This document shows positions 8,838 to 18,751 of a DNA stretch of 64,000 nt, piece after piece. Each line of letters starts with the position of its first letter. Position 1 is the first letter of the stretch. Location: the NCBI RefSeq assembly GCF_902705855.1, contig NZ_CACSIJ010000015.1, positions 280,232 through 344,231 on the forward strand. The letters run 5' to 3'. A program made the position numbers and the translations under genes. The stretch is from Zhongshania aliphaticivorans (GTDB taxonomy: Bacteria > Pseudomonadota > Gammaproteobacteria > Pseudomonadales > Spongiibacteraceae). The notes below the pieces were generated by a model, which had not been told where the DNA came from, searched no databases, and saw only the letters and a program-made list of their open reading frames with translations.

Positions 8838-9212
8838 ATGATGAATAAACCAGGCCGTACCGGGCCAGCCCGCATTTTGGACGCATCAAAATATTCTCTC
8901 AAGGGTTTGCGCGCCGCGTGGCGACACGAAGAAGCATTTCGGCAAGAAAGTATGCTCGCGCTTATCATGGTGCCGGGCGCATTGTGGTTAGGCACCAACG
9001 CTAGCCAACGCTCTATTTTAATCGCCACCGTGGTTTTGGTCGTTATTGTCGAGCTCGTCAACTCCGCCATTGAGGCGGTAGTTGACCGCATAAGCACCGA
9101 CCATCACCCCCTATCTGGTCAGGCGAAAGATATTGGCTCTGCCGCCGTTATGCTCAGCCTGCTGCTTTGCATCAGCTGCTGGGGAATGATTGCCGCGGAA
9201 CGATTTTTATAA
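8838..9212 (+). CDS. dgkA: Diacylglycerol kinase (prokaryotic, integral membrane)
   Basis: A 124-residue protein that phosphorylates diacylglycerol to phosphatidate, recycling lipid left over from membrane-derived glycan synthesis. It contains SLKGLRAAWRHEEAFRQE and the family signature VELVNSAIEAVVDRI (residues about 71-85), whose glutamates serve catalysis in the E. coli enzyme, then LSGQAKDIGSAAV. Three hydrophobic helices are visible. The frame extends upstream, but the conserved part starts at the ATG at 8838 (or 8841). It is divergent from the LpxL-type gene; the intergenic region is about 184 bp. Confidence 0.93.
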   Translation: MMNKPGRTGPARILDASKYSLKGLRAAWRHEEAFRQESMLALIMVPGALWLGTNASQRSILIATVVLVVIVELVNSAIEAVVDRISTDHHPLSGQAKDIGSAAVMLSLLLCISCWGMIAAERFL

Positions 9213-9256
9213 AATGGCGATTAGCGAATAATTAGCACGATAGGCTGGCTACGGGC

Positions 9257-9285
9257 TTGACAATAGTTCGTCAAACGTGAATAAT
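9257..9285 (+). promoter_or_regulatory. Sigma-70 type promoter of rpsT
   Basis: TTGACA at 9257-9262 and AATAAT at 9280-9285 are separated by exactly 17 nt. This predicts a transcript start near 9292 and a leader of about 38 nt before the rpsT GTG. Confidence 0.7.
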
Positions 9286-9329
9286 TCCCGGCCTAAATTT
9301 TCAGCACTAGGTTTCAAGGAGTTATAAGG

Positions 9330-9602
9330 GTGGCGAATTCTCCACAAGCTAAAAAACGCGCACGTCAGGCGGAAAAAAGTCGTACGCATAACGCCAGCCT
9401 GCGCTCAATGGTACGTACGTACCTAAAGAAAGTATTGGCTGCAATTGCTTCTGGCGATCAAGAAGCGGCTAAAACTGCGTATGTATCTGCAGTTTCTGTT
9501 ATCGACCGCATGGCCGACAAAGGCATTCTTCACAAGAACAAAGCAGCTCGTCATAAGAGCCGCCTAAACAGCAAGATCAAAGCAATGAGCGCAGCCGCTT
9601 AA
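9330..9602 (+). CDS. rpsT: 30S ribosomal protein S20
   Basis: A 90-residue basic protein that binds 16S rRNA early in 30S assembly. The sequence starts [20 protein letters not shown] after the initiator, the invariant S20 N-terminus, and ends with the [13 protein letters not shown] helix. Initiation is at GTG, with a strong AAGGAG at 9316-9321 and an 8-nt spacer. The rare start codon is shared with E. coli S20 (UUG there), where it takes part in autoregulation; that mechanism here is inference. The gene is monocistronic, between its own promoter and a shared terminator, convergent with proB. Confidence 0.97.
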   Translation: MANSPQAKKRARQAEKSRTHNASLRSMVRTYLKKVLAAIASGDQEAAKTAYVSAVSVIDRMADKGILHKNKAARHKSRLNSKIKAMSAAA

Positions 9603-9626
9603 TTTACTGCTTTAGTTTTGCCGCAT

Positions 9627-9656
9627 AAAAAAACCCGCTCATAGCGGGTTTTTTTT
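9627..9656. terminator. Bidirectional rho-independent terminator between rpsT and proB
   Basis: The stem AACCCGCT/AGCGGGTT with a CAT loop is flanked by A-run and T-run, so it can stop both convergent transcripts. It lies 25 nt after the rpsT stop and 29 nt from the proB stop. Confidence 0.9.
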
Positions 9657-9684
9657 GTTGCGCGATTACTTTATAAATAATAAC

Positions 9685-10821
9685 TCAGCCGCTCACCACC
9701 AAATTATCGCGATGAATCAACTCCGGCTCGCCAACAAAGCCCAATATCTCGACAATCTTACTACTGGACTGACCCAGTAATCGCCTAGCGTCATCAGCGC
9801 AGTAATTAACCAAGCCTCGCGCAACCTCATTACCCTGCCCATCAACACACTTAACAAGGTCACCACGGGAAAACTGCCCAACAACTGCCACTACCCCCAC
9901 GGGTAACAAGCTACGGCCCTGCTGACGCAACACGCGCGCCGCGCCATCATCAACCTGCACGGTGCCGCGCAATTGCAACTGCCCAGCCAGCCACTTTTTC
10001 CGCGCCGTGATTGGCGGCTCCTTCGAGAGCAGCAAGGTACCCAAATCTTCGGCATCGAAAATCCGATCCAAAACCCGCTCCTCACGACCACCAACAATCA
10101 CGGTATTCGCACCCGAGCGCGACGCCAAGCGCGCAGCACGCAACTTAGTCAACATACCACCCCGACCCAGTGAACCGGCTGCGCCGCCCACCATCACATC
10201 GAGCGCGCGATCTTCGACAGACGCCTCAGAAATTAATTTAGCATTGGGATTTGAACGGGGGTCTTCTTCAAACAAGCCACGCTGATCGGTCAAAATAACC
10301 AAGGTGTCAGCATCAATCAAATTGGCAACTAACGCCGCCAAGGTATCGTTATCGCCAAAGCGAATTTCATCGGTGACCACCGTGTCGTTTTCATTAACGA
10401 CAGGCACCACACCCAACTCAAGCAAGGTCAGCAGCGTACCGCGCGCGTTTAAATAGCGATCCCGCGCCGAAATATCATCGTGACCCAACAAGATTTGCGC
10501 CGTTTTTAATCCATGGGTACTAAAGCGCGTCTCATAGGCATGAACCAGGCCCATTTGCCCCACCGCCGCTGCCGCCTGCAATTTATGCAAATTATCAGGG
10601 CGCTCGCGCCAACCTAAGCGCGTCATACCCTCAGCAACCGCACCAGATGACACCAACACAACCTCGCGACCCGACGCCCGCAGCGCAGCAAGCTGCGCAA
10701 CCCAGGCATCCAAGCCTTCGGCGTAAAGACCTCGGCCGTCGTTTGTTAACAAGGCCGAACCAATCTTTACTACAACACGCTTACAGGCTTTTAGCCCCCG
10801 CCTATTCTCAGACAAGATCAC
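9685..10821 (-). CDS. proB: Glutamate 5-kinase
   Basis: A 378-residue enzyme catalysing the first step of proline synthesis, ATP-dependent phosphorylation of glutamate to gamma-glutamyl phosphate. The amino-acid-kinase domain shows [33 protein letters not shown] and the [16 protein letters not shown] block. The C-terminal third is a PUA domain (from about [15 protein letters not shown]). The length is that of the full two-domain form. It starts with GTG after GAGGTGAA and lies 6 nt downstream of obgE in the same orientation. That order (rplU-rpmA-obgE-proB) is common in gammaproteobacteria. Proline feedback regulation is known for the family. Confidence 0.97.
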   Translation of the reverse strand: MILSENRRGLKACKRVVVKIGSALLTNDGRGLYAEGLDAWVAQLAALRASGREVVLVSSGAVAEGMTRLGWRERPDNLHKLQAAAAVGQMGLVHAYETRFSTHGLKTAQILLGHDDISARDRYLNARGTLLTLLELGVVPVVNENDTVVTDEIRFGDNDTLAALVANLIDADTLVILTDQRGLFEEDPRSNPNAKLISEASVEDRALDVMVGGAAGSLGRGGMLTKLRAARLASRSGANTVIVGGREERVLDRIFDAEDLGTLLLSKEPPITARKKWLAGQLQLRGTVQVDDGAARVLRQQGRSLLPVGVVAVVGQFSRGDLVKCVDGQGNEVARGLVNYCADDARRLLGQSSSKIVEILGFVGEPELIHRDNLVVSG

Positions 10822-10827
10822 TTCACC

Positions 10828-12030
10828 TCAAGGCCGATAGACCACTTCAACATCATGCTCATCATCTTCATCATCGTCATAATCATCGGTATCACCCGCC
10901 GCACGACGCTCTGAGCGACGCTGATCGGCCAAGGCCTGAATACGCTCACGAGCCTCAGCCTGCATTGCATCCTGAATATCACGCTCGCGATCCGCCGCCT
11001 CGCTATCGGTAGCCAACAACTCTGCCTGCGCCTCGACAAACTGCAATATATCCCGGCACAGCGCCTTAGTATTCTCACCCGTTAAAGCCGACACCCGATA
11101 TACCGGCCCCGTCCAGCCCAGCGCATCCACCACAGCTTGGCAGCGCGCCTCGCGCTCGTCATGAGGAAGCATGTCCAACTTATTCAGTACTAACCAGCGC
11201 TCGCGCCCAGCCAAGGTTGGACTAAAACGCGACAACTCTTTGGAGATAATCGCAACCGACTCCTGCGGCGTAACACCATCATACGGCGCCATATCGACCA
11301 AGTGCAGGAGCAAGCGCGTGCGCGTTAAATGCTTGAGGAAGCGAATCCCCAAACCAGCGCCATCAGAAGCACCCTCGACCAAACCGGGAATATCCGCCAA
11401 TACAAAGCTGCGATACTGCTCTACGCGCACCACACCTAAATTAGGCACCAAGGTGGTAAACGGATAATCCGCCACCTTGGGCTTGGCCGCAGACACCGCG
11501 CGAATAAAGGTAGATTTACCGGCATTAGGCATACCCAGCAAACCCACATCTGCCAACACCTTCAGCTCTAGACGCAGATTTCGAACTTCGCCATCACTAC
11601 CGCGAGTAAACTGTCTAGGAGAGCGATTAGTGCTGGATTTAAAGCGGGTATTACCCAGCCCATGGAAACCACCCTGAACCACCTTAAGCGTGTCATCAGC
11701 GGCGACCAAATCCCCCAGCACTTCCAAGGTATCTTCATCGACGACCGTGGTACCTACCGGCACATTCAGGATTAAATCCTCAGCACTTCTGCCACGGCAA
11801 TTAGCGCCCCGCCCCGGCTCGCCAACGCGTGCGTTGTACGCCTTCACAAAACGGAAATCAACCAAGGTATTCATCGACGCCTCAGCCCGCAGAATGACAC
11901 TGCCGCCATCCCCGCCATCACCACCATCTGGCCCACCCCAGGGTATAAATTTTTCGCGACGAAAACTCATGCAGCCATTGCCACCTCGCCCCGCCTCAAC
12001 CCTGATAACCGCCTCATCAACAAACTTCAT
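10828..12030 (-). CDS. obgE: Obg family GTPase CgtA/ObgE
   Basis: A 400-residue GTPase acting in late 50S ribosome assembly and stringent-response signalling. The glycine-rich Obg domain starts at residue 1 ([19 protein letters not shown], then [12 protein letters not shown]). The G domain carries the P-loop GMPNAGKST at 166-174, switch [18 protein letters not shown] and NKLD. The C-terminus is a low-complexity acidic tail rich in Asp/Glu (within the last 25 residues), as in E. coli but with its own sequence. It lies between rpmA, behind a terminator, and proB. Confidence is high because all domains are complete. Confidence 0.97.
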   Translation of the reverse strand: MKFVDEAVIRVEAGRGGNGCMSFRREKFIPWGGPDGGDGGDGGSVILRAEASMNTLVDFRFVKAYNARVGEPGRGANCRGRSAEDLILNVPVGTTVVDEDTLEVLGDLVAADDTLKVVQGGFHGLGNTRFKSSTNRSPRQFTRGSDGEVRNLRLELKVLADVGLLGMPNAGKSTFIRAVSAAKPKVADYPFTTLVPNLGVVRVEQYRSFVLADIPGLVEGASDGAGLGIRFLKHLTRTRLLLHLVDMAPYDGVTPQESVAIISKELSRFSPTLAGRERWLVLNKLDMLPHDEREARCQAVVDALGWTGPVYRVSALTGENTKALCRDILQFVEAQAELLATDSEAADRERDIQDAMQAEARERIQALADQRRSERRAAGDTDDYDDDEDDEHDVEVVYRP

Positions 12031-12079
12031 GACTATGCCAACCTAAAAAAGGAATATGCTTAAAACCTATCTACAGAAA

Positions 12080-12110
12080 CAAAAAAGCCCCGTCAACAGA
12101 CGAGGCTTTA
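12080..12110 (-). terminator. Rho-independent terminator after rpmA
   Basis: Read on the minus strand, AAAGCCTCGTC pairs with GACGGGGCTTT (one G-U) around a TGTT loop and is followed by a T-run. It separates rplU-rpmA from obgE-proB, probably allowing read-through to lower expression of the latter. Confidence 0.85.
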
Positions 12111-12127
12111 AACGTCACGAAGAGGGC

Positions 12128-12385
12128 TTAGGCCGCAACAATACTAATGTATTTGCGACTCTTTGGACCTTTAACTTCAAACTTAACCACACCGTCTGCC
12201 TTGGCAAACAAAGTATGGTCGGTGCCACAACCTACGTTTTCACCAGCGTGAAAGCGTGTGCCGCGCTGACGAACAATAATGCTGCCCGCGCTAACCAATT
12301 GACCACCAAAACGTTTTACACCAAGACGCTTACTCTGCGAGTCGCGTCCGTTACGAGTACTACCACCAGCTTTCTTGTGAGCCAT
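12128..12385 (-). CDS. rpmA: 50S ribosomal protein L27
   Basis: An 85-residue protein beginning [21 protein letters not shown], the L27 N-terminal tail that reaches into the peptidyl transferase centre and contacts the tRNA acceptor end. The conserved [20 protein letters not shown] follows. No cleavable N-terminal extension is present, unlike Firmicute L27. It lies 17 nt after rplU, in the L21-L27 operon. Confidence 0.97.
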   Translation of the reverse strand: MAHKKAGGSTRNGRDSQSKRLGVKRFGGQLVSAGSIIVRQRGTRFHAGENVGCGTDHTLFAKADGVVKFEVKGPKSRKYISIVAA

Positions 12386-12402
12386 GAGTCTCTCCTAATT
12401 CC

Positions 12403-12714
12403 TTAAGCACTGATACCAGTGATTTTCACTTCGGTGAACCACTGACGGTGACCAGCTTGCTTCATGCTGTGCTTCCGACGGCGAAACTTAACAATCTTCA
12501 CCTTGGCGTGACGACCTTGCGAAATAACTTCCGCAGTCACTTTGCCACCTTCAACATAAGGTGCGCCAATCTTTAGTTCTTCACCGGCCTTAACCATCAA
12601 CACTTTGTCAAAGGTTACGCTTTCGCCAGTGGCAACTTCAATTTTTTCTAGCTTGAGGGTTTCACCCTCAACCACACGGTGCTGCTTACCACCACTTTCA
12701 ATAACTGCGTACAT
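12403..12714 (-). CDS. rplU: 50S ribosomal protein L21
   Basis: A 103-residue protein starting [14 protein letters not shown], the family N-terminus, and ending [12 protein letters not shown]. It binds 23S rRNA near L20. The frame is open further upstream, but GGAG sits 9 nt from the ATG at 12714 and only 3 nt from the ATG at 12720, and the family begins at the former. It leads the rplU-rpmA operon, driven by the promoter at 12860-12888. Confidence 0.97.
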   Translation of the reverse strand: MYAVIESGGKQHRVVEGETLKLEKIEVATGESVTFDKVLMVKAGEELKIGAPYVEGGKVTAEVISQGRHAKVKIVKFRRRKHSMKQAGHRQWFTEVKITGISA

Positions 12715-12859
12715 GGGCATAATCTCCAAGAGCCTGCTTGCAATAATTTGTTTCGGCCGAGCGTGTTGTGCTACCGCACTCCACACCGGGACAAGTCCAG
12801 GCACCGTCACCACCACTTAACCATTAAGGGGCCGCACGGTTTTGCTTTCAGGGGCGCGA

Positions 12860-12888
12860 ATTGTACGCAGTTTCCCAAAAATAAACAA
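12860..12888 (-). promoter_or_regulatory. Promoter of rplU-rpmA
   Basis: On the minus strand TTGTTT (12888-12883) and TACAAT (12865-12860) are 17 nt apart. A GC-rich stretch (CGCGCCCC) follows the -10, as expected for stringently controlled ribosomal promoters. The leader is about 140 nt. Confidence 0.65.
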
Positions 12889-12917
12889 CACCCGAAAAAC
12901 CTACTACTGCAGAAACC

Positions 12918-12946
12918 TTGACAGCTCGCAGCTTCGCTCATACGAT
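12918..12946 (+). promoter_or_regulatory. Promoter of ispB
   Basis: TTGACA at 12918-12923 and TACGAT at 12941-12946 with a 17-nt spacer. The predicted transcript start near 12953 lies downstream of the possible starts at 12918 and 12945, which supports translation of ispB from the ATG at 12981. Confidence 0.65.
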
Positions 12947-12980
12947 GCCAACCGACTCCGCCAGACGTATTAGCGTAACC

Positions 12981-13940
12981 ATGCAACAGATCCGCCAGAT
13001 CGTTGGCAGCGAATTTGCTGCAGTCAACGACTTCATCATAGAACAACTGCACTCCAAAGTGCCCCTCGTAGAAAATATCGGCCACTATATTGTCGATGCG
13101 GGAGGCAAGCGCCTGCGCCCACTGCTGACGCTTTTATGCGCTGGCGCTATCGGCAAAGCTGAACGGCAACACATCCAGCTGGCCGCTGTCATCGAGTTTA
13201 TTCACACCGCCACCTTGCTGCATGACGACGTGGTCGACATTTCAGCACTGCGCCGCGGCCGCCCCACGGCCAATGCCAACTGGGGGAACGCACCCAGCGT
13301 TCTGGTCGGCGATTTTTTGTACTCCCGCGCATTTCAAATTCTGGTTGAGATTGGCAGCCTGCCACTGATGGGGCTTTTATCTGGCACCACCAATACGGTT
13401 GCTGAAGGAGAGGTGTTACAACTGAGCCGAGCCGGCAATGCCGACACCGATGAAGCCACCTATTTCGACGTTATTCGCAGCAAAACCGCCGTGCTTTTTG
13501 GCGCTGCCTGCGAAGGCGCGGCAATTATCAGCGACGCCAAACAACACCAAAAGTCGCTATACGACTACGGCCTAAACCTAGGCATCGCATTCCAACTGAT
13601 AGACGACATTCTCGACTACGAAGGCGACCCTGAGGAAACAGGCAAAAACATCGGCGACGACCTTGCCGAGGGCAAACCCACCCTGCCACTCATTTACGTT
13701 TTACAAAACGGCAGCGCACAGCAACAAGAATTAGTGCGCCACGCCATCAGCAATAAAACCGCAGAGCAGCTCGACGCCATCGTAAACGCCGTTACCACTA
13801 GCGGTGCACTGGCATACTGTCGACAATCGGCGGAACACTACACGCAGGCCGCACTAAATGCACTTACACCCCTTAATGACTCTCCTTACCACTCAGCCCT
13901 AGAGCGACTCACCACTATTGCACTCTCTCGCCGCAGCTAA
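12981..13940 (+). CDS. ispB: Octaprenyl (long-chain polyprenyl) diphosphate synthase
   Basis: A 319-residue trans-prenyltransferase that elongates farnesyl diphosphate with isopentenyl diphosphate to make the ubiquinone side chain. The first aspartate-rich motif is in ATLLHDDVVD and the second in FQLIDDILDYEGD; GGKRLRPLL and GEVLQL are also present. The ATG at 12981 aligns with the E. coli and Pseudomonas N-termini and falls downstream of the promoter at 12918-12946; earlier in-frame starts at 12918 (TTG) and 12945 (ATG) overlap that promoter. No clear Shine-Dalgarno is seen. It is divergent from rplU, the usual arrangement in gammaproteobacteria. The chain length of the product is not determinable here. 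Confidence 0.94.
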   Translation: MQQIRQIVGSEFAAVNDFIIEQLHSKVPLVENIGHYIVDAGGKRLRPLLTLLCAGAIGKAERQHIQLAAVIEFIHTATLLHDDVVDISALRRGRPTANANWGNAPSVLVGDFLYSRAFQILVEIGSLPLMGLLSGTTNTVAEGEVLQLSRAGNADTDEATYFDVIRSKTAVLFGAACEGAAIISDAKQHQKSLYDYGLNLGIAFQLIDDILDYEGDPEETGKNIGDDLAEGKPTLPLIYVLQNGSAQQQELVRHAISNKTAEQLDAIVNAVTTSGALAYCRQSAEHYTQAALNALTPLNDSPYHSALERLTTIALSRRS

Positions 13941-14047
13941 ATTACGTAGCGGATTACAATCCCCTCCCGAAGCCGCTACAATTTAAGCTATTCTCGCCGG
14001 GACGGAACACACCCGCTGCGCTAAACAGATATTCAAAAGGACATGCT

Positions 14048-15697
14048 GTGAGTAGTACATCAGACTGCGGAACAACCTCTCCTTACGGCATTAATACAAG
14101 ATCAACCCTCTTGACCCTTGCGCAGCGCAGCGTTTCCACACCACTAAGCCAACGCTTTCAAGATGACCCAACGCGCGCCGAGCGCTACAGCGCAGATATC
14201 GGCCCACTATTCGTTGACTACTCTAAACACCACATCGACAGCAATATACTCGACACACTCTGCACACTTGCGCGAAATCGCGGAGTCGCCCCCCAACTCG
14301 CCGCATTAAGGGCCGGTGCGCACCTCAACAATACCGAAAACCGCGCAACCAATTACCCCAGCCTTCGCCTCTGGGCCAGCAAGCAACAAAGTGGCGATAG
14401 CACGATTGACTCGATGTATTCGAATATGGCCGCACTGGTCAATGATATCCACGACGGTAAATTGCGCGGACAAACCGACAAGGTATTCACCGACCTAGTC
14501 AACATTGGCATCGGCGGCTCGGATTTCGGCCCGCGCCTGATCTGTGACGCACTCTCTAATCAGGGCGAACCACTGCTAAAAACTCACTTCGCCGCCAATA
14601 TCGACCCTAGCGTCATTAGCGAAATTCTCGCCACTGTACCAGCGGAAACCACGCTATTTATTGTCGCCTCAAAGTCGTTTGGCACCCAAGAAACCCGCAG
14701 CAATGCCACCACCGCCCGCAGATGGTTATGTAGCGAACTCAAATGCGATGACGTCGACCAACATTTTGTTGCCGTCACCTCAAAACCAGAATCAGCAAAA
14801 ACCTTCGGCATCAGAGAAGATTTAATTATTAGCGTCCCGGAGTGGGTTGGCGGACGATTCTCGGTGTGGTCCGGCTTTGGATTAGCCGTCGCGCTGTCTG
14901 CTGGAATGGAAAATTTCCGTGCTTTTTTACACGGCGGTTACGAAGTCGACCAATACGTCGAGCACAGCCCTCTTGAATCTAATGCCCCCATTATTTTAGG
15001 CCTACTCGACGTTTGGTATCGCAATGCCTGGGGTATTAGTTCACAAGCGGTATTGCCTTACGAACATCGCCTTAAATTACTGCCAATTTACCTGCAGCAA
15101 TTATTCATGGAAAGTGCCGGTAAATCAGTAAGTAGCACCGGTGAAATATTACAGCACGGCACCGGCGGTGTTATTTGGGGAACCGAGGGCACCAACGGCC
15201 AACACTCCTTTCACCAACTTTTGCATCAAGGCAGTGATACCATTCCCTGCGACTTTATTGCCTGCCTGCACACCTACAACCCCATTGGCGAACAACACCA
15301 AAATCTAATCGCCAACTGCTTCAGCCAAAGCCTAGTGTTAATGCAAGGCCAAAGCGCCCCTGAAATTGAAAGAGCCTTAATCAGCAATGGAATGGCTACT
15401 GCCGACGCAAAGCGATTAGCGCAGCATAAAGCGATACTCGGCAACAGGCCCAGCACCACTATCCTGATGGATCAACTTACCCCAAAAGCCCTTGGCGCGT
15501 TAATCGCTCTCTATGAATACCGCTTATTTGCGGCGAGCTTTGTCTGGGGAATAAACCCCTTCGATCAATGGGGCGTGGAACTCGGCAAGCAAATCAGCCA
15601 AACTCTTATGGGCGCACTATCTGGCAACGAAGCCCCTGAGCTAGATAGCTCAACCGCACAATTGATTGCACGCTATAAACAGGCACAACAGGCGTAA
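14048..15697 (+). CDS. pgi: Glucose-6-phosphate isomerase
   Basis: A 549-residue cytosolic enzyme interconverting glucose 6-phosphate and fructose 6-phosphate, the same length as the E. coli protein. The family signatures are present: GIGGSDFGPRL near 157, GGRFSVWSGFGL near 275, then EGTNGQHSFHQLLHQG and EYRLFAASFVWGINPFDQWG toward the end. Initiation is GTG with AAAGG at 14036-14040, 7 nt upstream. It lies 107 nt after ispB on the same strand and is convergent with the phosphomannomutase gene. It links glycolysis with the sugar-phosphate supply used by the next two genes. Confidence 0.97.
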   Translation: MSSTSDCGTTSPYGINTRSTLLTLAQRSVSTPLSQRFQDDPTRAERYSADIGPLFVDYSKHHIDSNILDTLCTLARNRGVAPQLAALRAGAHLNNTENRATNYPSLRLWASKQQSGDSTIDSMYSNMAALVNDIHDGKLRGQTDKVFTDLVNIGIGGSDFGPRLICDALSNQGEPLLKTHFAANIDPSVISEILATVPAETTLFIVASKSFGTQETRSNATTARRWLCSELKCDDVDQHFVAVTSKPESAKTFGIREDLIISVPEWVGGRFSVWSGFGLAVALSAGMENFRAFLHGGYEVDQYVEHSPLESNAPIILGLLDVWYRNAWGISSQAVLPYEHRLKLLPIYLQQLFMESAGKSVSSTGEILQHGTGGVIWGTEGTNGQHSFHQLLHQGSDTIPCDFIACLHTYNPIGEQHQNLIANCFSQSLVLMQGQSAPEIERALISNGMATADAKRLAQHKAILGNRPSTTILMDQLTPKALGALIALYEYRLFAASFVWGINPFDQWGVELGKQISQTLMGALSGNEAPELDSSTAQLIARYKQAQQA

Positions 15698-15714
15698 TCA
15701 CCAAAGCACACCCG

Positions 15715-15740
15715 AAAAAAAAGCGCCCGCAGGCGCTTTA
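15715..15740 (-). terminator. Rho-independent terminator between pgi and the phosphomannomutase gene
   Basis: A perfect 8-bp stem AAAGCGCC/GGCGCTTT with a 4-nt loop is followed on the minus strand by eight T residues. It serves the minus-strand galU operon; on the plus strand the tail is only TTTA, so it may work weakly for pgi. Confidence 0.85.
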
Positions 15741-15757
15741 TCTAAGAAAACCAAGCC

Positions 15758-17107
15758 TTATAGCATCGCTAATAGCTCAGCCGTTTTTGCCTCCATCAAA
15801 GCAAAATCACCGTCGCTTTCAACATTCAAACGCACTACCGGCTCAGTATTCGACATCCGAACGTTAAAACGCCAACCTTCAAAACTCATGCTTAAACCGT
15901 CGGTAAAATCTACGGCTGCAGCCTGCGGCTTATACTTGGCTTCGATCTTAGCGATCACCACTTTAGCATCGTCAACTTCGCGGTTAATTTCACCACTGCA
16001 AGGGAATAGCGCAACACGCTCTTCAACCAGCGACGACAAACTCGCCGATTTAACCGACATTAACTGGGTCACTAATAACCACGGAATCATACCGCTATCG
16101 CAATAGGCAAAATCACGGAAATAGTGGTGGGCACTCATCTCGCCGCCGTATACCGCATTTTCAATACGCATACGCTCTTTGATAAACGCATGACCGGTTT
16201 TGCACTGCACCGCCTTACCACCCGCCTCTTCAACGATAGCAATGGTATTCCAGGTTAAGCGCGGGTCATGAACAATATTCGCACCCGGGTTTTTCAGCAA
16301 AAACGCTTCTGCCAATAAACCAACAACGTAATAGCCCTCAATAAAGTCGCCGGTTTCATCAAAGAAGAAACAGCGATCAAAGTCGCCATCCCAAGCCACG
16401 CCCAAATCTGCGCCATGTGCTTTAATCGCATCGATACTTGGCTGACGATTTTCCACCAATAGCGGATTAGGCACACCGTTAGGAAAATTACCATCGGCCT
16501 CGTGATGCACTCTAATAAATTCAAAGGGCAGATACTGCTCCAATAAATCTACCACGCGACCCGCGCCACCGTTGCCTGCATTCACCACAATTTTGAGTGG
16601 CTTAAGTGCAGCAACATCCACATAACCCAGCAAATGTTCAACATAGGCTGCAGAGGTGTCTAAAGATTGTAAACTGCCACGCTCACTAGGCGCGGCGAAA
16701 TTATTTTGCTCAGCCAATTTTTTAATATCGAAAAGACCGGTATCACCACTGATTGGCTTAGACTCTTCGCGCACAAATTTCATGCCGTTGTAGTCTTTGG
16801 GGTTGTGGCTCGCCGTTACAGCAATCCCACCATCCATGCCAGCATGAGCGGTGGCAAAATAAATCTCTTCGGTGCCGCACAAGCCGATGTCATACACATC
16901 CACACCGGAGTCACGCAAACCATTGGTCAGTGCCGCTTTTATGGCCTCACTGCTCAAGCGAATATCATGACCAACGACAACCTTTTTGGGCTGAATAACT
17001 TCAGCAAACGCTCGCCCAATACGGTAGGCAATATCTTCATTTAACTGATCGGGAATACGGCCTCGAACATCGTAAGCTTTAAAGCACGTTAACTCAGTTA
17101 CGCTCAC
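15758..17107 (-). CDS. Phosphomannomutase/phosphoglucomutase
   Basis: A 449-residue member of the alpha-D-phosphohexomutase family (ManB/CpsG/AlgC type), moving phosphate between the C6 and C1 positions of mannose or glucose. The phospho-serine loop is TASHNP with Ser100. The Mg-binding loop is DGDFDR ([12 protein letters not shown]), the sugar loop GEMSAHHYF, and the C-terminal phosphate-binding loop [12 protein letters not shown]. It starts with GTG overlapping the galU stop as GTGA, with GAGGG upstream, so the two are coupled. The product, glucose-1-phosphate or mannose-1-phosphate, feeds LPS and exopolysaccharide. Sequence alone does not separate the two substrates. Confidence 0.92.
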   Translation of the reverse strand: MSVTELTCFKAYDVRGRIPDQLNEDIAYRIGRAFAEVIQPKKVVVGHDIRLSSEAIKAALTNGLRDSGVDVYDIGLCGTEEIYFATAHAGMDGGIAVTASHNPKDYNGMKFVREESKPISGDTGLFDIKKLAEQNNFAAPSERGSLQSLDTSAAYVEHLLGYVDVAALKPLKIVVNAGNGGAGRVVDLLEQYLPFEFIRVHHEADGNFPNGVPNPLLVENRQPSIDAIKAHGADLGVAWDGDFDRCFFFDETGDFIEGYYVVGLLAEAFLLKNPGANIVHDPRLTWNTIAIVEEAGGKAVQCKTGHAFIKERMRIENAVYGGEMSAHHYFRDFAYCDSGMIPWLLVTQLMSVKSASLSSLVEERVALFPCSGEINREVDDAKVVIAKIEAKYKPQAAAVDFTDGLSMSFEGWRFNVRMSNTEPVVRLNVESDGDFALMEAKTAELLAML

Positions 17108-17940
17108 GCTGAACCCTCGGAATAAATATTTTCGTAGACGTAATTAGTTGCCTCGATAAAGCCCGGCACACTACCGCAGTCAAAACGCTTGCCACGGAAT
17201 TTATACGCCAATACACAGCCATTTTGGGCCTGAGTCATCAAGGCATCAGTCAACTGCACTTCACCGTTCTTACCGGGCGGAGTATCACGCAAAATATCGA
17301 AAATATCGGGAGTCAAAATATAGCGGCCGATAACAGCCATATTAGTAGGCGCCTCTTCCGGCTTCGGCTTTTCTACCATTGAGCTTACACGATAGAGGCC
17401 GTCACCCATCTCTTCACCGGCAATGACACCATATTTTTCAATGTCTTCCATCGGTACTTCTTGGATGGCAACAATGCTGCAGCGGAACTGGTTATATAAC
17501 TTCACCATCTGCGCCATGACGCCTTCGTCATCATGATTGAGACACAAATCGTCAGACAAGATAACCCCAAAAGCCTCATCACCAATCAGGCACTCACCAG
17601 TTAGAATCGCATGCCCCAAACCCTTCATTTGACGCTGACGGGTCATCATGAACGTGCCCTTATCAAGCACATTGCGGATACCGTCTAAGTAACGCTCTTT
17701 GCCAGTACCTGCAATCTGACTCTCCAACTCATAGCTGATATCAAAATGATCAGCTATAGCACGCTTACCGCGCCCCGTTACCAATGCAATCTCTTTTAAC
17801 CCAGCATTTATCGCCTCTTCCACACCGTACTGCACCAATGGTTTGTTCACGATAGGTAACATTTCTTTGGGCATAGATTTTGTAGCGGGCAAAAAGCGCG
17901 TGCCATAACCGGCAACAGGGAACAAACATTTTCTAATCAT
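17104..17940 (-). CDS. galU: UTP--glucose-1-phosphate uridylyltransferase
   Basis: A 278-residue nucleotidyltransferase making UDP-glucose for LPS core and other glycans. The nucleotide-binding signature is [18 protein letters not shown] near residue 12. Other family blocks are [39 protein letters not shown] and GNGK-like [12 protein letters not shown]. The ATG at 17940 is chosen because AAAGGA lies 6-10 nt before it and the family begins [11 protein letters not shown]; an earlier in-frame start gives an unrelated N-terminus. It forms an operon with the downstream phosphohexomutase gene. Confidence 0.96.
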   Translation of the reverse strand: MIRKCLFPVAGYGTRFLPATKSMPKEMLPIVNKPLVQYGVEEAINAGLKEIALVTGRGKRAIADHFDISYELESQIAGTGKERYLDGIRNVLDKGTFMMTRQRQMKGLGHAILTGECLIGDEAFGVILSDDLCLNHDDEGVMAQMVKLYNQFRCSIVAIQEVPMEDIEKYGVIAGEEMGDGLYRVSSMVEKPKPEEAPTNMAVIGRYILTPDIFDILRDTPPGKNGEVQLTDALMTQAQNGCVLAYKFRGKRFDCGSVPGFIEATNYVYENIYSEGSA

Positions 17941-18067
17941 GAGGTTTCCTTTTACTAATCCAGACAAAGGCCTAGCCTCGCCCAGCAAATAAGGCAAAGT
18001 GACATCATTCTCCCTATAGCGTGCCTACTTAGCAAGAAGAGCTCCTTTGACTGTGTATTCATTACAA

Positions 18068-18139
18068 GAACATGACAGCAATGTTCACGCCAATGTTGAC
18101 ATTTTTATGTGCCATCTAAATCCTTCGTGCTAAGATGGC
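18068..18139 (+). promoter_or_regulatory. Candidate fabA control region with two inverted repeats
   Basis: GAACAT (18068-18073) and ATGTTC (18081-18086) form an inverted repeat with a 7-nt spacer; AATGTT recurs at 18092-18097. TTGACA at 18096-18101 could be a -35, but no good -10 lies 16-18 nt downstream. GCCATCT (18111-18117) and AGATGGC (18133-18139) form a second perfect inverted repeat. In other gammaproteobacteria FabR, FadR or DesT act here; these repeats do not match their known sites by eye. Confidence 0.4.
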
Positions 18140-18170
18140 CGCAACATTTTCAAACTGATAATTCTGTCTC

Positions 18171-18695
18171 ATGTCTTTAATTCATCAAAATAGCTTCACC
18201 AAACAAGAACTCATCGATTGCGGGAACGGTAAGCTCTTCGGCCCCGGCAATCCTAAACTCCCTGTTGACAAGATGCTGATGGTAGACCGCATTACTCATA
18301 TCAGCACCGAAGGGGGCACTTACAATAAGGGCGTGCTAGTTGCTGAATTAGACATTAATCCTGAGCTTTGGTTTTTTGACTGTCACTTTATTGGCGACCC
18401 CGTTATGCCAGGTTGCCTAGGCCTTGATGCCATGTGGCAACTCGTCGGTTTCTATTTAGGCTGGCGTGGCAATAGCGGCAAAGGTCGCGCACTAGGTTCT
18501 GGGGAAGTAAAGTTCACCGGCCAAGTTTTACCCGACGCCAAGCTCGTCACCTACACCCTCAATTACAAACGCCTCATTGAACGCAAATTGGTACTCGGCA
18601 TTGCCGACGGCGAAGTTGCTGTAGACGGTAAAGTGATCTACACCGCAAAAGACCTGCGTGTTGGCTTGTTTAAAGACGACGCTAGCTTCGAGTAA
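18171..18695 (+). CDS. fabA: 3-hydroxydecanoyl-ACP dehydratase/isomerase
   Basis: A 174-residue dual-function enzyme that dehydrates 3-hydroxydecanoyl-ACP and isomerises the trans-2 to the cis-3 product, starting unsaturated fatty acid synthesis. The hot-dog core contains the active-site histidine at H72 ([20 protein letters not shown]) and aspartate at D86, matching His70/Asp84 of E. coli, and the same ending KDLRVGLF. Length is near the usual 171-172. No Shine-Dalgarno is visible before the ATG, which is unusual for a highly used gene. It is followed 56 nt later by fabB, the usual operon. Confidence 0.97.
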   Translation: MSLIHQNSFTKQELIDCGNGKLFGPGNPKLPVDKMLMVDRITHISTEGGTYNKGVLVAELDINPELWFFDCHFIGDPVMPGCLGLDAMWQLVGFYLGWRGNSGKGRALGSGEVKFTGQVLPDAKLVTYTLNYKRLIERKLVLGIADGEVAVDGKVIYTAKDLRVGLFKDDASFE

Positions 18696-18751
18696 TATTT
18701 CCCACTATTCCATTTAATAAATTCATCACAAGACATAAGACGAGGTATTCG

